A stretch of DNA of 64,000 nucleotides, taken from positions 532,906 through 596,905 of the forward strand of contig NZ_JACBYW010000003.1 of NCBI RefSeq assembly GCF_013408175.1, in the 5' to 3' direction. The stretch's first letter is position 1. Each line of letters opens with the position of its first letter. The DNA comes from Actinopolyspora biskrensis. Lineage in GTDB: Bacteria > Actinomycetota > Actinomycetes > Mycobacteriales > Pseudonocardiaceae. This document shows, in pieces, positions 17,951-26,232 of the stretch. The notes beneath the pieces were generated by a model that was not told the DNA's origin, did not search any database, and was given only the letters and a program-made list of their open reading frames with translations. Made by a program: the position numbers and the translations under genes.

Positions 17951-19366
17951 TCACTTCCGCGCGTGCGCGTCGAGCACGCGGGCCACGGCGCTGGTCACCC
18001 TGGCCGCGTAGTCGAGGTCCAGGGACTCGTCCGGCACGTGGGCGTTGCTGCGCGGGCCCAGCGCCCCGGTGACCACGAACTGCGCCTCCGGGTAGCGCTC
18101 GTGCAGCAGTCCCATGAACGGAATCGAACCACCGAGCCCCATGGAACGCCAGCCCGCGCCGAACACCTCGGCACTGGCCCGGTCCAACGCCTCGTTCAAC
18201 CAGGGCGCCGTCTCGGGCGCGTTGAAGCCCCGCCCCGCTTCCTCGTGGCCGAACTCGACCTCGGCCCCGTAGGGAACGTCCCGCTCCAACGTCGAGCGCA
18301 CGGCACGCAGCGCCGCATCCGGGTCAGCGGTGGGCGGCAGCCGGAAACTCAGGTCGAGCGTGGTCCGGGACCGCAGCACGTTTCCCGCTTCCGCCGGATG
18401 CGGCAGACCGTCCGCGCCGATCACGGTCAGGGTGGGGCGCCACCAGTTGTTCAGGGCCAGCTCGGCCTCGTCCTCGTGCATCATCCGCATCCCCGGCGGA
18501 AGCTCCACCGAACCGCGCACCAGCCCCGGCGCCGCCTCGACGCCCGCGCGCGCCTCCGCGGCGCGGCTGTCCGGGATCCGCACGTTCAGCTCCGGCAGCA
18601 GGATCTCCCCCGTCGCCGAGTCCTCCAGCCGCTCCAGCAGCTGGCGGGCGATCCGGAAGGAATCGGGGACCAGGCCACTCGCCGCCCCCGAGTGCTGCCC
18701 GGTGTCGAGCACCTTGACGGTGACGTTCACCTGCACCAGACCGCGCAGCGAGGTGGTCAGCCAGAGCCGCTCGTAGTCCCCGCCCCCGGAGTCCAGGCAC
18801 ACCACCAGACCGATCCGGCCCAGCCGTTCGGAGAGGTGGTCCAGATAGGCGGGCAGATCGGGACTGCCCGACTCCTCGCCCGTCTCCAGCAGCAGCACGC
18901 AGCGCGGATGACGACCGCCCTGCGCGCGCAGCGCCTCGATCGCCGTGACGGCGGCGTAGCCGGAGTACCCGTCGTCCACCGAGCCACGTCCGTAGAGCCT
19001 GCCCTCGTGCACCACCGGGCTCCACGGGCCGAATCCCGCGGACCAGCCGTCCATCGGAGGCTGCTTGTCCAGGTGCCCGTACAGCAGCGCGGTCTCGTCC
19101 GAAGCGCCGTCCGTGGCCGGCACGTCCACGAGCAGCAGCGGACTGCGACCGGGCAGCCGCACGACCTCCGTGCGGGCCCCGGTGAGGCCCCGGGCCTCGA
19201 TCCACTCCCGCACGTGCCCGATCGCCGAGTCCAGCTGCCCGTTGGCCTCCCACTCGGGGTCGAACCCGGGGGAGACGGCCGGTATCTCGATCAACCGGGA
19301 GAGACTGGACACCACGGAGGAGTCCCACTGCTGACGAACGAAGGTGTTAACTGCTGCGTGGTCCAC
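17951..19366 (-). CDS. M20 family metallopeptidase (dipeptidase-like)
   Basis: 471 residues. Metal-site motifs of the M20 clan: ALLYGHLDKQP (first ligand His plus catalytic Asp two residues on), GRGSVDDGYSG (bridging Asp), LLLETGEESGSPDL (catalytic Glu and ligand Glu), and LGGSIPFM with SNAHVPDE near the C-terminus. The dimerisation lid lies between. No signal peptide, so it is a cytoplasmic dipeptidase or amidohydrolase using two zinc ions. Single gene; the exact substrate is unknown. Confidence 0.9.
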   Translation of the reverse strand: MDHAAVNTFVRQQWDSSVVSSLSRLIEIPAVSPGFDPEWEANGQLDSAIGHVREWIEARGLTGARTEVVRLPGRSPLLLVDVPATDGASDETALLYGHLDKQPPMDGWSAGFGPWSPVVHEGRLYGRGSVDDGYSGYAAVTAIEALRAQGGRHPRCVLLLETGEESGSPDLPAYLDHLSERLGRIGLVVCLDSGGGDYERLWLTTSLRGLVQVNVTVKVLDTGQHSGAASGLVPDSFRIARQLLERLEDSATGEILLPELNVRIPDSRAAEARAGVEAAPGLVRGSVELPPGMRMMHEDEAELALNNWWRPTLTVIGADGLPHPAEAGNVLRSRTTLDLSFRLPPTADPDAALRAVRSTLERDVPYGAEVEFGHEEAGRGFNAPETAPWLNEALDRASAEVFGAGWRSMGLGGSIPFMGLLHERYPEAQFVVTGALGPRSNAHVPDESLDLDYAARVTSAVARVLDAHARK

Positions 19367-19423
19367 ACCGCGATCGTATTCCCACGTTCCGGGAACGGGC
19401 AGCTCCCCGTCGGGTCGGCGACC

Positions 19424-20164
19424 TCACTCCCCACCTCCACCGCCGTCTCCACCGCCTCCGCCGCCGGTTCCACCAGCCGTGCCCCTTCCGTTCCCGAAGG
19501 CGAAGGAAGCCAGGGCGCCGAGGACCGGACTGCTGTCCGCGACGGCGTCCGAGACGGTCTCTCCCAGCAGCTCCCCCCGAGCGATCGAACGCAGCCGCTC
19601 CAGCGAAGACCATTCCTGGAAGAGTTTCCGACACAATCCACTGGAATGAGCGATCGTGACGAGCAGAGCCCTCCGGTCGTCGACACGACCCTCGCCGCGG
19701 GCGATGCGTACGAGCTCGTCGAACCGCGCCTCCCGCTCCGCCTCGTGCGGGAAGTACCGCTCGTGCAGTACGAATCCGAGCAGCTTCTCCCTCCGGTGCT
19801 CGAGCCCACCGATCGCGCACAGCTGGGCGCGGTGTTCCGCGAAAGCCTCCCGGCGGAGCCGGGCCCAGGAAAGAAAAGGGATCGAATCGGTCCGCGACTT
19901 CACCGAGCGAGCCAGCAAGCTCAACACCCGGTCCAGCCAGTCCACCCCCACCGGAGTCCGGCGCAGGAGCACGATCTCGGCCTTTCCGCGCTTTCTCTGC
20001 CGCAGCTCGACCCGACCGTGCAGCACGAGTTCGGCGATCTCGGCCACGATGGTGACGATCCAGGGGTTCACATATCCGACCCCCTTGCCACCCGGCTGGT
20101 GCAACAACAGCACGAGCTCGGCGGGCAGCGGCAGGTTCGGGACACCGGGTGCTCGCTCGTTCAC
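19424..20164 (-). CDS. GPP34 (GOLPH3-like) family protein, copy 1
   Basis: 246 residues from a GTG start. LPAELVLLLHQPGGKG at the N-terminus, followed by an alpha-helical repeat region and SGLCRKLF, fits the bacterial GPP34 family, homologous to eukaryotic GOLPH3/Vps74. The eukaryotic members bind PI4P; the bacterial role is unknown. The C-terminus ends in a long glycine-rich tail (GGTGGGGGGDGGGGGE). It shares its plan with the neighbour 79 nt upstream, so the two arose by tandem duplication and have diverged widely. No good ribosome site before the GTG. Confidence 0.82.
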   Translation of the reverse strand: MNERAPGVPNLPLPAELVLLLHQPGGKGVGYVNPWIVTIVAEIAELVLHGRVELRQRKRGKAEIVLLRRTPVGVDWLDRVLSLLARSVKSRTDSIPFLSWARLRREAFAEHRAQLCAIGGLEHRREKLLGFVLHERYFPHEAEREARFDELVRIARGEGRVDDRRALLVTIAHSSGLCRKLFQEWSSLERLRSIARGELLGETVSDAVADSSPVLGALASFAFGNGRGTAGGTGGGGGGDGGGGGE

Positions 20165-20243
20165 CCGGCGGAGTCTAGAGCTCCACGGCAGCGCGGTGGG
20201 ACGTTTCCGCGATTCCGGAGGGACACGTCCCCCTCCGAAAGGA

Positions 20244-20930
20244 TCAGCCTCCTCCACCGTCCCCGCCGCCCGAGATGGCCGCCGCTCCGGCGACCACGAT
20301 GGCCGCCCGCGCCGACCCCACGGCATCGTCGACGGCCTCCCCGAGCCGCTCACCCCTGGCCAGCGACTTGATCACCCGCCGTTCGGAGCGCTCCAGACCG
20401 AACTCCCGCAGCAGCCCGGTGCCGTGGGTGACCGCGGCGAGCAACGCCAGCCTGTTGTCGGCGGCCCGTTCCTGTCTGGCCACCTCGCCGAGCTCGCGGA
20501 GCAGCCCGGCCCTGGCGTCCGGGTCCGGGAAGTACTTGGAGTACTCCACGCCGAAGACCCTGCGCCGCTCCGTCCGCAGCGGCCCGTCCCGGGCCATCCG
20601 GGTGCGGTAGCGCTTGAACACCCCGCTCCTGGAGTGGAACCAGGAACCGAGGGCGACGGATCCGGTGGAACGCCGAACCTTGCGCCGCAGCTGATCCAGC
20701 GCGTCGTCCAGCCAGTCGAGCCCGCTCGGCTCCGCGTCGTCCAACCGCATCCCGAAGCCGGACATTCGCGTGCCGGTGATCGTGGCACGCCCCCGAAGCA
20801 CCAGTTCCCCGACCTCGGCGGCGGCCACGGCCACATCCGGGGTGGACGAGTAGTGCCCGCCGTGCGGCTTGTGCGACAGCAGCACGAGCTCACCCGGGAG
20901 CCCGAAAGCGATGCGTGATCGATCATTCAC
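20244..20930 (-). CDS. GPP34 (GOLPH3-like) family protein, copy 2
   Basis: 228 residues. FGLPGELVLLSHKPHGGHY, VGELVLRGRATI, and the long helical region with HGTGLLREFGL match the GPP34 family. It ends in SGGGDGGGG, a shorter version of the glycine tail of copy 1. GTG 20930 is used because both copies then begin VN(D/E)R; an ATG three codons upstream (20939) is an alternative. Upstream TACAAT close to the start suggests a transcript with little or no leader. Confidence 0.82.
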   Translation of the reverse strand: MNDRSRIAFGLPGELVLLSHKPHGGHYSSTPDVAVAAAEVGELVLRGRATITGTRMSGFGMRLDDAEPSGLDWLDDALDQLRRKVRRSTGSVALGSWFHSRSGVFKRYRTRMARDGPLRTERRRVFGVEYSKYFPDPDARAGLLRELGEVARQERAADNRLALLAAVTHGTGLLREFGLERSERRVIKSLARGERLGEAVDDAVGSARAAIVVAGAAAISGGGDGGGG

Positions 20931-20939
20931 CCGCCGCAT

Positions 20940-21291
20940 TGTATGGCGCGCGTGAAGGCACACGAAGGGCTTTCGCCGATTCGTAAGCAAAACCCCCGAA
21001 GATCGGTTATACAACTGTCACAACCCCATCAATCGGAGCTCCGCCCCTTTGATGACCTGCGAATACGTACTCCACACCCGAGCACTACGGTGCCGGGGAA
21101 AAGGTTTGCAGGCGGGATCGATCTTTGTGGCGGGACTCACGGAAGTGGCGGGTGTCATGCCAGGATGGCCAATACAGCGATCCAACGGCTGCGCCCGGCG
21201 GCCCGGAACCCACCAGGTCGAGCGGCACCGGGCGGAGCAACCGGACCCGTCGCCACAAGCGATCGGGCCGGGGTGAGACGAGGAGATCCAC
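20940..21291. other. Divergent intergenic region, 352 nt
   Basis: Separates the GPP34 pair (minus) from the 2-oxoacid dehydrogenase operon (plus), so it holds two promoters. The part near 20980-21040 is relatively AT-rich (ggttatacaactgtcacaac). No gene or clear operator seen. Confidence 0.45.
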
Positions 21292-22545
21292 ATGTCCCCC
21301 GAACACTGGACGCGACCGAGCCGATCCGAGGATCGTGGTCACGCGGACGAGACGGCACCTGCCGCAACCTCAGCAGCACCGACGAGGGAGCAGGTGATCG
21401 CCGGATTGCGCGCGACCAGCGAAGGCGGAGCTGACCTCGTGCAGCTTCTGACACCGGAGGGTCAGCGGGTATCGCACCCGGATTTCGACATCGAAATTTC
21501 CGGACAACAGCTACGCGAGATGTACCGCGACATGGTGCTGATACGGCGGGCGGATCGCGAGGGCAACTCCCTGCAGCGTCAGGGACAGCTCGGCATCTGG
21601 GTACCGCTGCTCGGCCAGGAAGCGGCGCAGATCGGCGCGGGAAGAGCGCTGCGGCCCCAGGACATGGCCTTCCCGAGCTACCGCGAGCACGGAGTGGCCT
21701 GGTGCCGGGGCATCGACCCCACCGAGCTGCTCGGCATATTCCGCGGAACGGATCACGGCAGCTGGGACCCGAACCGGACCGGGATGGGGCTCTACACCAT
21801 CGTCATCGGCAACCAGTGCGTGAACGCCACCGGTTACGCGATGGGACAGAAGTTCGAGGGCATGGTCGGCAACTCCGACCGGGACCCGAACGCGAACGAA
21901 GCCACGATGACGTTCTTCGGCGACGGCGCCACCAGCCAGGGCGACGTGCACGAAGGCATGGTCTGGGCCTCCGTCTACGACGCTCCCGTGGTCTTCTTCT
22001 GCCAGAACAACCAGTGGGCGATCTCCGAGCCGACCGAACGTCAGACCCGTGTTCCGCTCTACGAGCGCGCCAGGGGATACGGCTTCCCCGGCATCAGGGT
22101 GGACGGGAACGACGTTCTCGCCAGTCTCGCCGTCTCCAAGTGGGCGCTCGACGAGGCGCGCAGCGGAAACGGTCCGGTGCTGATCGAGGCGTTCACCTAC
22201 CGCATGGACGCGCACACCACCTCCGACGACGCCACGCGCTACCGGATGGACGACGACCTCCAGGCGTGGAAGCTCAAGGACCCGATCGAACGGCTGCGGG
22301 TGTACCTGCTCCGCGAGCAGATCGCGGACCAGGGGTTCATCGACGAGGTGCAGAACGAAGCCGAGGAACTGGCCACGCGGTTCCGCGAGTTCTGCCTCAA
22401 CATGCCCGACCCACCGCCGGAGAGGATGTTCTCCGCCGTCTACGCGGACGAGAGCCCCGTGGTGGCCGCACAGCGGGACGAGTACCTCGACTACCTTTCC
22501 GGCTTCGCCGATGCGGGTCACGACACCGAGGGGAGTGTTCGCTGA
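21292..22545 (+). CDS. 2-oxoacid dehydrogenase E1 component, alpha subunit
   Basis: 417 residues. ThDP-binding motif FFGDGATSQGDVHEGMVWAS and the NNQWAIS segment mark an E1 alpha of the pyruvate/branched-chain 2-oxoacid dehydrogenase class; LIEAFTYRMDAHTTSDD carries the regulatory-loop region of the family. It decarboxylates the 2-oxoacid with E1 beta and passes the acyl group to the lipoyl E2. ATG 21292 has GAGGAG upstream; a 60-residue variable N-terminal extension precedes the domain. First of three coupled genes; E3 is not in the window. Pyruvate versus branched-chain substrate cannot be told from sequence alone. Confidence 0.92.
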   Translation: MSPEHWTRPSRSEDRGHADETAPAATSAAPTREQVIAGLRATSEGGADLVQLLTPEGQRVSHPDFDIEISGQQLREMYRDMVLIRRADREGNSLQRQGQLGIWVPLLGQEAAQIGAGRALRPQDMAFPSYREHGVAWCRGIDPTELLGIFRGTDHGSWDPNRTGMGLYTIVIGNQCVNATGYAMGQKFEGMVGNSDRDPNANEATMTFFGDGATSQGDVHEGMVWASVYDAPVVFFCQNNQWAISEPTERQTRVPLYERARGYGFPGIRVDGNDVLASLAVSKWALDEARSGNGPVLIEAFTYRMDAHTTSDDATRYRMDDDLQAWKLKDPIERLRVYLLREQIADQGFIDEVQNEAEELATRFREFCLNMPDPPPERMFSAVYADESPVVAAQRDEYLDYLSGFADAGHDTEGSVR

Positions 22546-23564
22546 TGGCCGCACCAACCGTTGAACCCACCGGTTCCGGCACCGCACAGCCCCAGACCGT
22601 CACCATGGCCAAGGGTCTGAACATGGCCATGCGGGCCGCCATGGAGCGCGACCCGAAGGTACTCGTCATGGGCGAGGACGTCGGCAAGCTCGGAGGTGTG
22701 TTCCGGGTGACCGACGGGCTGCAGAAGGACTTCGGGGAGCACCGCGTGCTGGACACCCCGCTCGCGGAGTCCGGCATCATCGGCGCGGCCGTCGGACTCG
22801 CGATGCGCGGTTTCCGCCCGGTTTGCGAGATCCAGTTCGACGGGTTCATCTTCCCCGGTTTCGACCAGATCGTCTCGCAGCTGTCCAAGATGCACTTCCG
22901 CAGCCAGGGCAGGGTCAAGACCCCCGTGGTCATCCGGGTCCCGTTCGGCGGGGGGATCGGCGCGGTCGAACACCACTCCGAGTCGCCGGAGTCGCTGTTC
23001 GCTCACGTCGCCGGGCTGAAGGTGGTGTCCTGCTCGAACCCCGTGGACGCCTACTGGATGCTGCAGCAGGCCATCGACAGCGACGACCCGGTCCTGTTCT
23101 TCGAACCGAAGCGGCGCTACTGGGAGAAGGCCGAGCTCGACCCCACCGCCGAGCACCTGCCCATGGGCAGTTCGGCACTGCTGCGCAGGGGGTCCTCCGC
23201 CACGCTCGCCACGTACGGGCCGATGGTCAAAACCTGTCTGGACGCGGCCAACGCGGCCACGGAGGACGGCAACGAGCTCGAGGTCGTGGACCTGCGTTCC
23301 TTATCACCGCTGGACCTCGGCCCGGTGGCCGAGTCGGTGCGCCGCACCGGACGTCTGATCGTGGTGAGCGAGTCCCCACCGGAGTCCTCGGTCACCTCGG
23401 AGGTCGCCGCGCGGATCCAGCAGGAGTGCTTCTACTCCCTCGAGGCGCCCGTCATGCGGGTGAACGGGTTCGACACACCGTACCCACCGAGCAAGTTGGA
23501 AGAGGGGTACCTGCCCGACCTGGATCGGGTGCTCGATGCCGTCGACCGTTCGCTGGCGTACTGA
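22545..23564 (+). CDS. 2-oxoacid dehydrogenase E1 component, beta subunit
   Basis: 339 residues. VLVMGEDVGKLGGVFRVT, DTPLAESGIIGAAVGLA, FDGFIFPGFDQIVSQL and VEHHSESPE are the standard blocks of the E1 beta transketolase-like fold, which completes the ThDP site with E1 alpha. The start overlaps the alpha stop by one base (TGATG), typical of subunits made in equal amount. A 20-residue Thr/Pro-rich extension precedes the domain. Confidence 0.93.
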   Translation: MAAPTVEPTGSGTAQPQTVTMAKGLNMAMRAAMERDPKVLVMGEDVGKLGGVFRVTDGLQKDFGEHRVLDTPLAESGIIGAAVGLAMRGFRPVCEIQFDGFIFPGFDQIVSQLSKMHFRSQGRVKTPVVIRVPFGGGIGAVEHHSESPESLFAHVAGLKVVSCSNPVDAYWMLQQAIDSDDPVLFFEPKRRYWEKAELDPTAEHLPMGSSALLRRGSSATLATYGPMVKTCLDAANAATEDGNELEVVDLRSLSPLDLGPVAESVRRTGRLIVVSESPPESSVTSEVAARIQQECFYSLEAPVMRVNGFDTPYPPSKLEEGYLPDLDRVLDAVDRSLAY

Positions 23565-23574
23565 AGAGGCTGCC

Positions 23575-25014
23575 ATGTCACAACTCAAGCACTTTCCGCT
23601 TCCGGACGTCGGTGAAGGCCTGACCGAAGCGGAGATCCTGAACTGGCGGGTCGGCCCCGGGGACGCGGTGGAGCTCAACCAGACCATCGTGGAGATCGAG
23701 ACCGCCAAGGCGTCCGTCGAACTTCCCTCCCCCTACGCGGGCAGGGTCGGTGAGCTGCTGGCTCAACCGGGGCAGACCGTCGAGGTCGGCACCCCGATAC
23801 TGGCCTTCGAGCTGGACGACCAGCGAGCCGAGCCGGAAGCCTCCCCGGAGCCGGGCGGCGAGAGCGGCGAGCAGGGCGACGACGAGCAGGTCGCGAACCT
23901 GGTCGGATACGGGCCCCGCTCCTCCAGCGCCAAACGCCGTCCCCGCAAGGGGAACGCGACCACGACGAGCACGCCACAGCGGGAGCCCGGTGCGGCGGAA
24001 GGCGGGGGCCCGTCCGAAGGCGACTCCCCCGCGAAGCGGAACGGGACGAACGGCACCCCGAAGGGCGCTCCTGCCGGCGGGACCGCGGTGAACGGTTCCG
24101 CTCCGTTCCGTCAGGGGGCCTCGGCACCCTCCGGTGGACAGGTCCCCCTGGCCAAGCCTCCGGTGCGCAAGCTGGCCAAGGACCGCGGAGTGGACCTGCG
24201 CTCCCTGAGCGGGTCCGGCTCCGAGGGCATCATCACCCGCGAGGACGTCGAACGGGCCGCGGCCGGAACGGAGTCCCCCGCGTCCGCCCCCGCCGGTGAT
24301 TCCGGGCCGTCCGGGGCACGGGAGCACCGCGCCCCGGTCAAGGGGGTGCGCAAGGCCACGGCCCAGGCGATGGTGGACAGCGCGTTCACCGCACCGCACG
24401 TCACCGAGTTCCTCACCGTCGACGTCACGCCGATGATGGAGTTCCGGCAGCGGCTCAAGACGCACCCGGACTTCCGGGACGTGAAGGTGACACCGCTGGC
24501 CGTGGCCGCGAGGGCCATGTGCCTGGCGGTGGCCAGAACGCCGGACGTGAACGCGACCTGGGACGGCGAAGCGGGCGAGATCGTCTACAAGGACTACGTG
24601 CACCTGGGGGTGGCCGCGGCCACCGACCGGGGACTGGTGGTCCCCAAGGTGCGCGACGCCGAGGCGAAGTCGCTGCGCGAACTCGCGGTGGCCCTGGACG
24701 AGCTCACCAACACCGCGCGGGAGGGCAGGACGCCGCCCGAGGCGATGACCAACGGCACCATCACGATCACCAACGTGGGTGTGTTCGGTGTGGACACCGG
24801 AACTCCCATCCTGAATCCCGGCGAGTCGGCCATCCTGGCTTTCGGAGCGATCCGCGAGATGCCCTGGGTGGTGGACGGCCAGGTGGTGCCGCGTCAGGTC
24901 TGCCAGCTCGCGCTGAGCTTCGACCACCGCGTGGTCGACGGGCAGCAGGGGTCCCGTTTCCTCGCCGATGTGGGGGCGATCCTCTCCGACCCCGGCATGG
25001 CGCTGACCTTCTGA
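23575..25014 (+). CDS. Dihydrolipoamide acyltransferase (E2) of 2-oxoacid dehydrogenase
   Basis: 479 residues with three parts. A single lipoyl domain comes first (DVGEGLTEAEI, lipoylated Lys45 in EIETAKASVEL). A Pro/Ala/Gly-rich linker leads to a peripheral-subunit-binding domain around residues 195-235 (PPVRKLAKDRGVDLRSLSGS). The catalytic acyltransferase core ends with SFDHRVVDGQQG, holding the His and Asp of the active site. It starts 10 nt after the E1 beta stop. One lipoyl domain is common in branched-chain and actinobacterial E2s. Followed by a strong hairpin. Confidence 0.94.
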   Translation: MSQLKHFPLPDVGEGLTEAEILNWRVGPGDAVELNQTIVEIETAKASVELPSPYAGRVGELLAQPGQTVEVGTPILAFELDDQRAEPEASPEPGGESGEQGDDEQVANLVGYGPRSSSAKRRPRKGNATTTSTPQREPGAAEGGGPSEGDSPAKRNGTNGTPKGAPAGGTAVNGSAPFRQGASAPSGGQVPLAKPPVRKLAKDRGVDLRSLSGSGSEGIITREDVERAAAGTESPASAPAGDSGPSGAREHRAPVKGVRKATAQAMVDSAFTAPHVTEFLTVDVTPMMEFRQRLKTHPDFRDVKVTPLAVAARAMCLAVARTPDVNATWDGEAGEIVYKDYVHLGVAAATDRGLVVPKVRDAEAKSLRELAVALDELTNTAREGRTPPEAMTNGTITITNVGVFGVDTGTPILNPGESAILAFGAIREMPWVVDGQVVPRQVCQLALSFDHRVVDGQQGSRFLADVGAILSDPGMALTF

Positions 25015-25029
25015 GCAACGCCCCCACCC

Positions 25030-25061
25030 GGGGGGCGGCACCCGCGCGGGTGCCGCCCCCC
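25030..25061 (+). terminator. Terminator hairpin of the 2-oxoacid dehydrogenase operon
   Basis: GGGGGCGGCACCCGC followed at once by its complement GCGGGTGCCGCCCCC (25031-25060), extendable by one pair. Sits 16 nt after the E2 stop. No T-tract, as is usual in high-GC actinomycetes. Confidence 0.75.
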
Positions 25062-25287
25062 GGCGGGAGCGCGACCGGCTCGTGCTCGGCGGCGTCAGCG
25101 CGCGGCCGCCTCGCCGACGGCAGGCACCTCGCACACCGGCGGCAACCACCGGCACCTCCGCGTTCGGCGCGATCCGCTCCGAGCTCGCCCGCGGTGCTCC
25201 GGCCGACGAGCGATTCGTGGCGCTCGGCGGAGTGATGATGACCATGTCCCTGGTCGAGCGGAAGCGAGTTCTGGTTAGGCTGGGTCC

Positions 25288-25764
25288 ATGCCGAGGGCAC
25301 TCACTCGCAGGCGCGCGCGCATCGCGTCCGTCGCGTTCGTTGTCCTCACAGGTTTTCTGATGTGCGTTCTCCCGCCCCATCAGTCGCAGGCTCCGACAGG
25401 GCGGATCTCCGAGGCGGCGATCGCCTCCGCGGCTGCTGGGTGTTCTTCAGCGGCACCGCGATCCGGGCGCCCTGCTTCTGCGTCGAGTTCCGCAGCGGGG
25501 CGGGGAGGGCTTGCTCAGCCGTCCGGCGGCCAGGACCACCGCCCCGAACCGATTCCCGTGTGCCAGGCCACGACTGCGCACACTATGGAGGCGGTAAAAC
25601 CGCTCCAGGGATCTGTCCTCGGACTCCTCGGGGCGCTGCTGGTCACCGCGGTCGGCCTCGCACCTCGCGGTGCCCGGGTGCGCGCTCCGGGGTGGGCCAC
25701 GCGACCGCCCCTGCCCCTCGCCGGTTTTCCCCTGCTGATCAGCCTCGGTGTGTCACGAACCTGA
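25288..25764 (+). CDS. Small putative membrane protein upstream of the multicopper oxidase
   Basis: 158 residues. A hydrophobic helix follows the basic N-terminus (IASVAFVVLTGFLMCVLPPH), then a Ser/Ala/Gly-rich linker with two Cys, and a C-terminal hydrophobic part (VLGLLGALLVTAVGLA, LLISLGVSRT). This plan resembles small exported or membrane proteins near actinobacterial copper genes, but I do not recognise the family with certainty. No ribosome site; TAGGCT six bases before the ATG could be a -10 element of a leaderless transcript. It lies 468 nt before the multicopper oxidase, on the same strand. Confidence 0.5.
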   Translation: MPRALTRRRARIASVAFVVLTGFLMCVLPPHQSQAPTGRISEAAIASAAAGCSSAAPRSGRPASASSSAAGRGGLAQPSGGQDHRPEPIPVCQATTAHTMEAVKPLQGSVLGLLGALLVTAVGLAPRGARVRAPGWATRPPLPLAGFPLLISLGVSRT

Positions 25765-26232
25765 TCCGCGTTCACGGGACGACGTCTTTCCGAGTCCTGA
25801 CTGAACGATTCCTGGGGGACGTCACACCCCGCTCCGGTTCCTCCGACTTCGCCGCGGACGCGCCACTGCGCGGAAAAAGCGGCGATTGTCGGATTCCTCC
25901 ACTTCGGCGGACACGCGCCCGCCCCCTCCTCGACCGTGCTGTTGGGAGCGGCGTGCGGCGCGGCCGGTGCGCGTCGCGTGTGCGCGGCCCGCTCCGAGCG
26001 CACGCGGGGCAGCACTGCCGAGCGGTCCGCTGATCGAGGGACGGACGCACCGGTGCTCCGCCGGATGAGCGGGAACCTCGATCTCCCCTCCGGCAGGCCC
26101 GGACCCGGTCCCGCCCCACGTTCCGTGGCGGAGCGCCTTTCGGACCGCTCCGGAACCGGCGAGGGCCGTTCGTCTCGCTGACGCACCGATCACCGTGACG
26201 GGCCTGCGCCCGTCCACGCGGAAAGGACATTC
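25765..26232. other. Gene-free stretch, 468 nt
   Basis: Between the small membrane protein and the multicopper oxidase. Open frames exist on both strands but none has a family match or ribosome site. A copper-responsive promoter for the oxidase would be expected here; no CsoR-type operator is obvious. Confidence 0.4.

Noticed and set aside
17798..20371. Very long plus-strand frame over the peptidase and GPP34 genes
   Set aside because: Arg/Pro/Gln-rich shadow translation; the minus-strand genes carry clear motifs.
25258..25290. Second iron box at ggttaggct before the small membrane protein
   Set aside because: Only about nine consecutive bases match and there is no second half-site; more likely part of a -10 element.
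23578..25380. 600-codon frame antisense to E2
   Set aside because: Shadow of the acyltransferase gene; no motif, no ribosome site.
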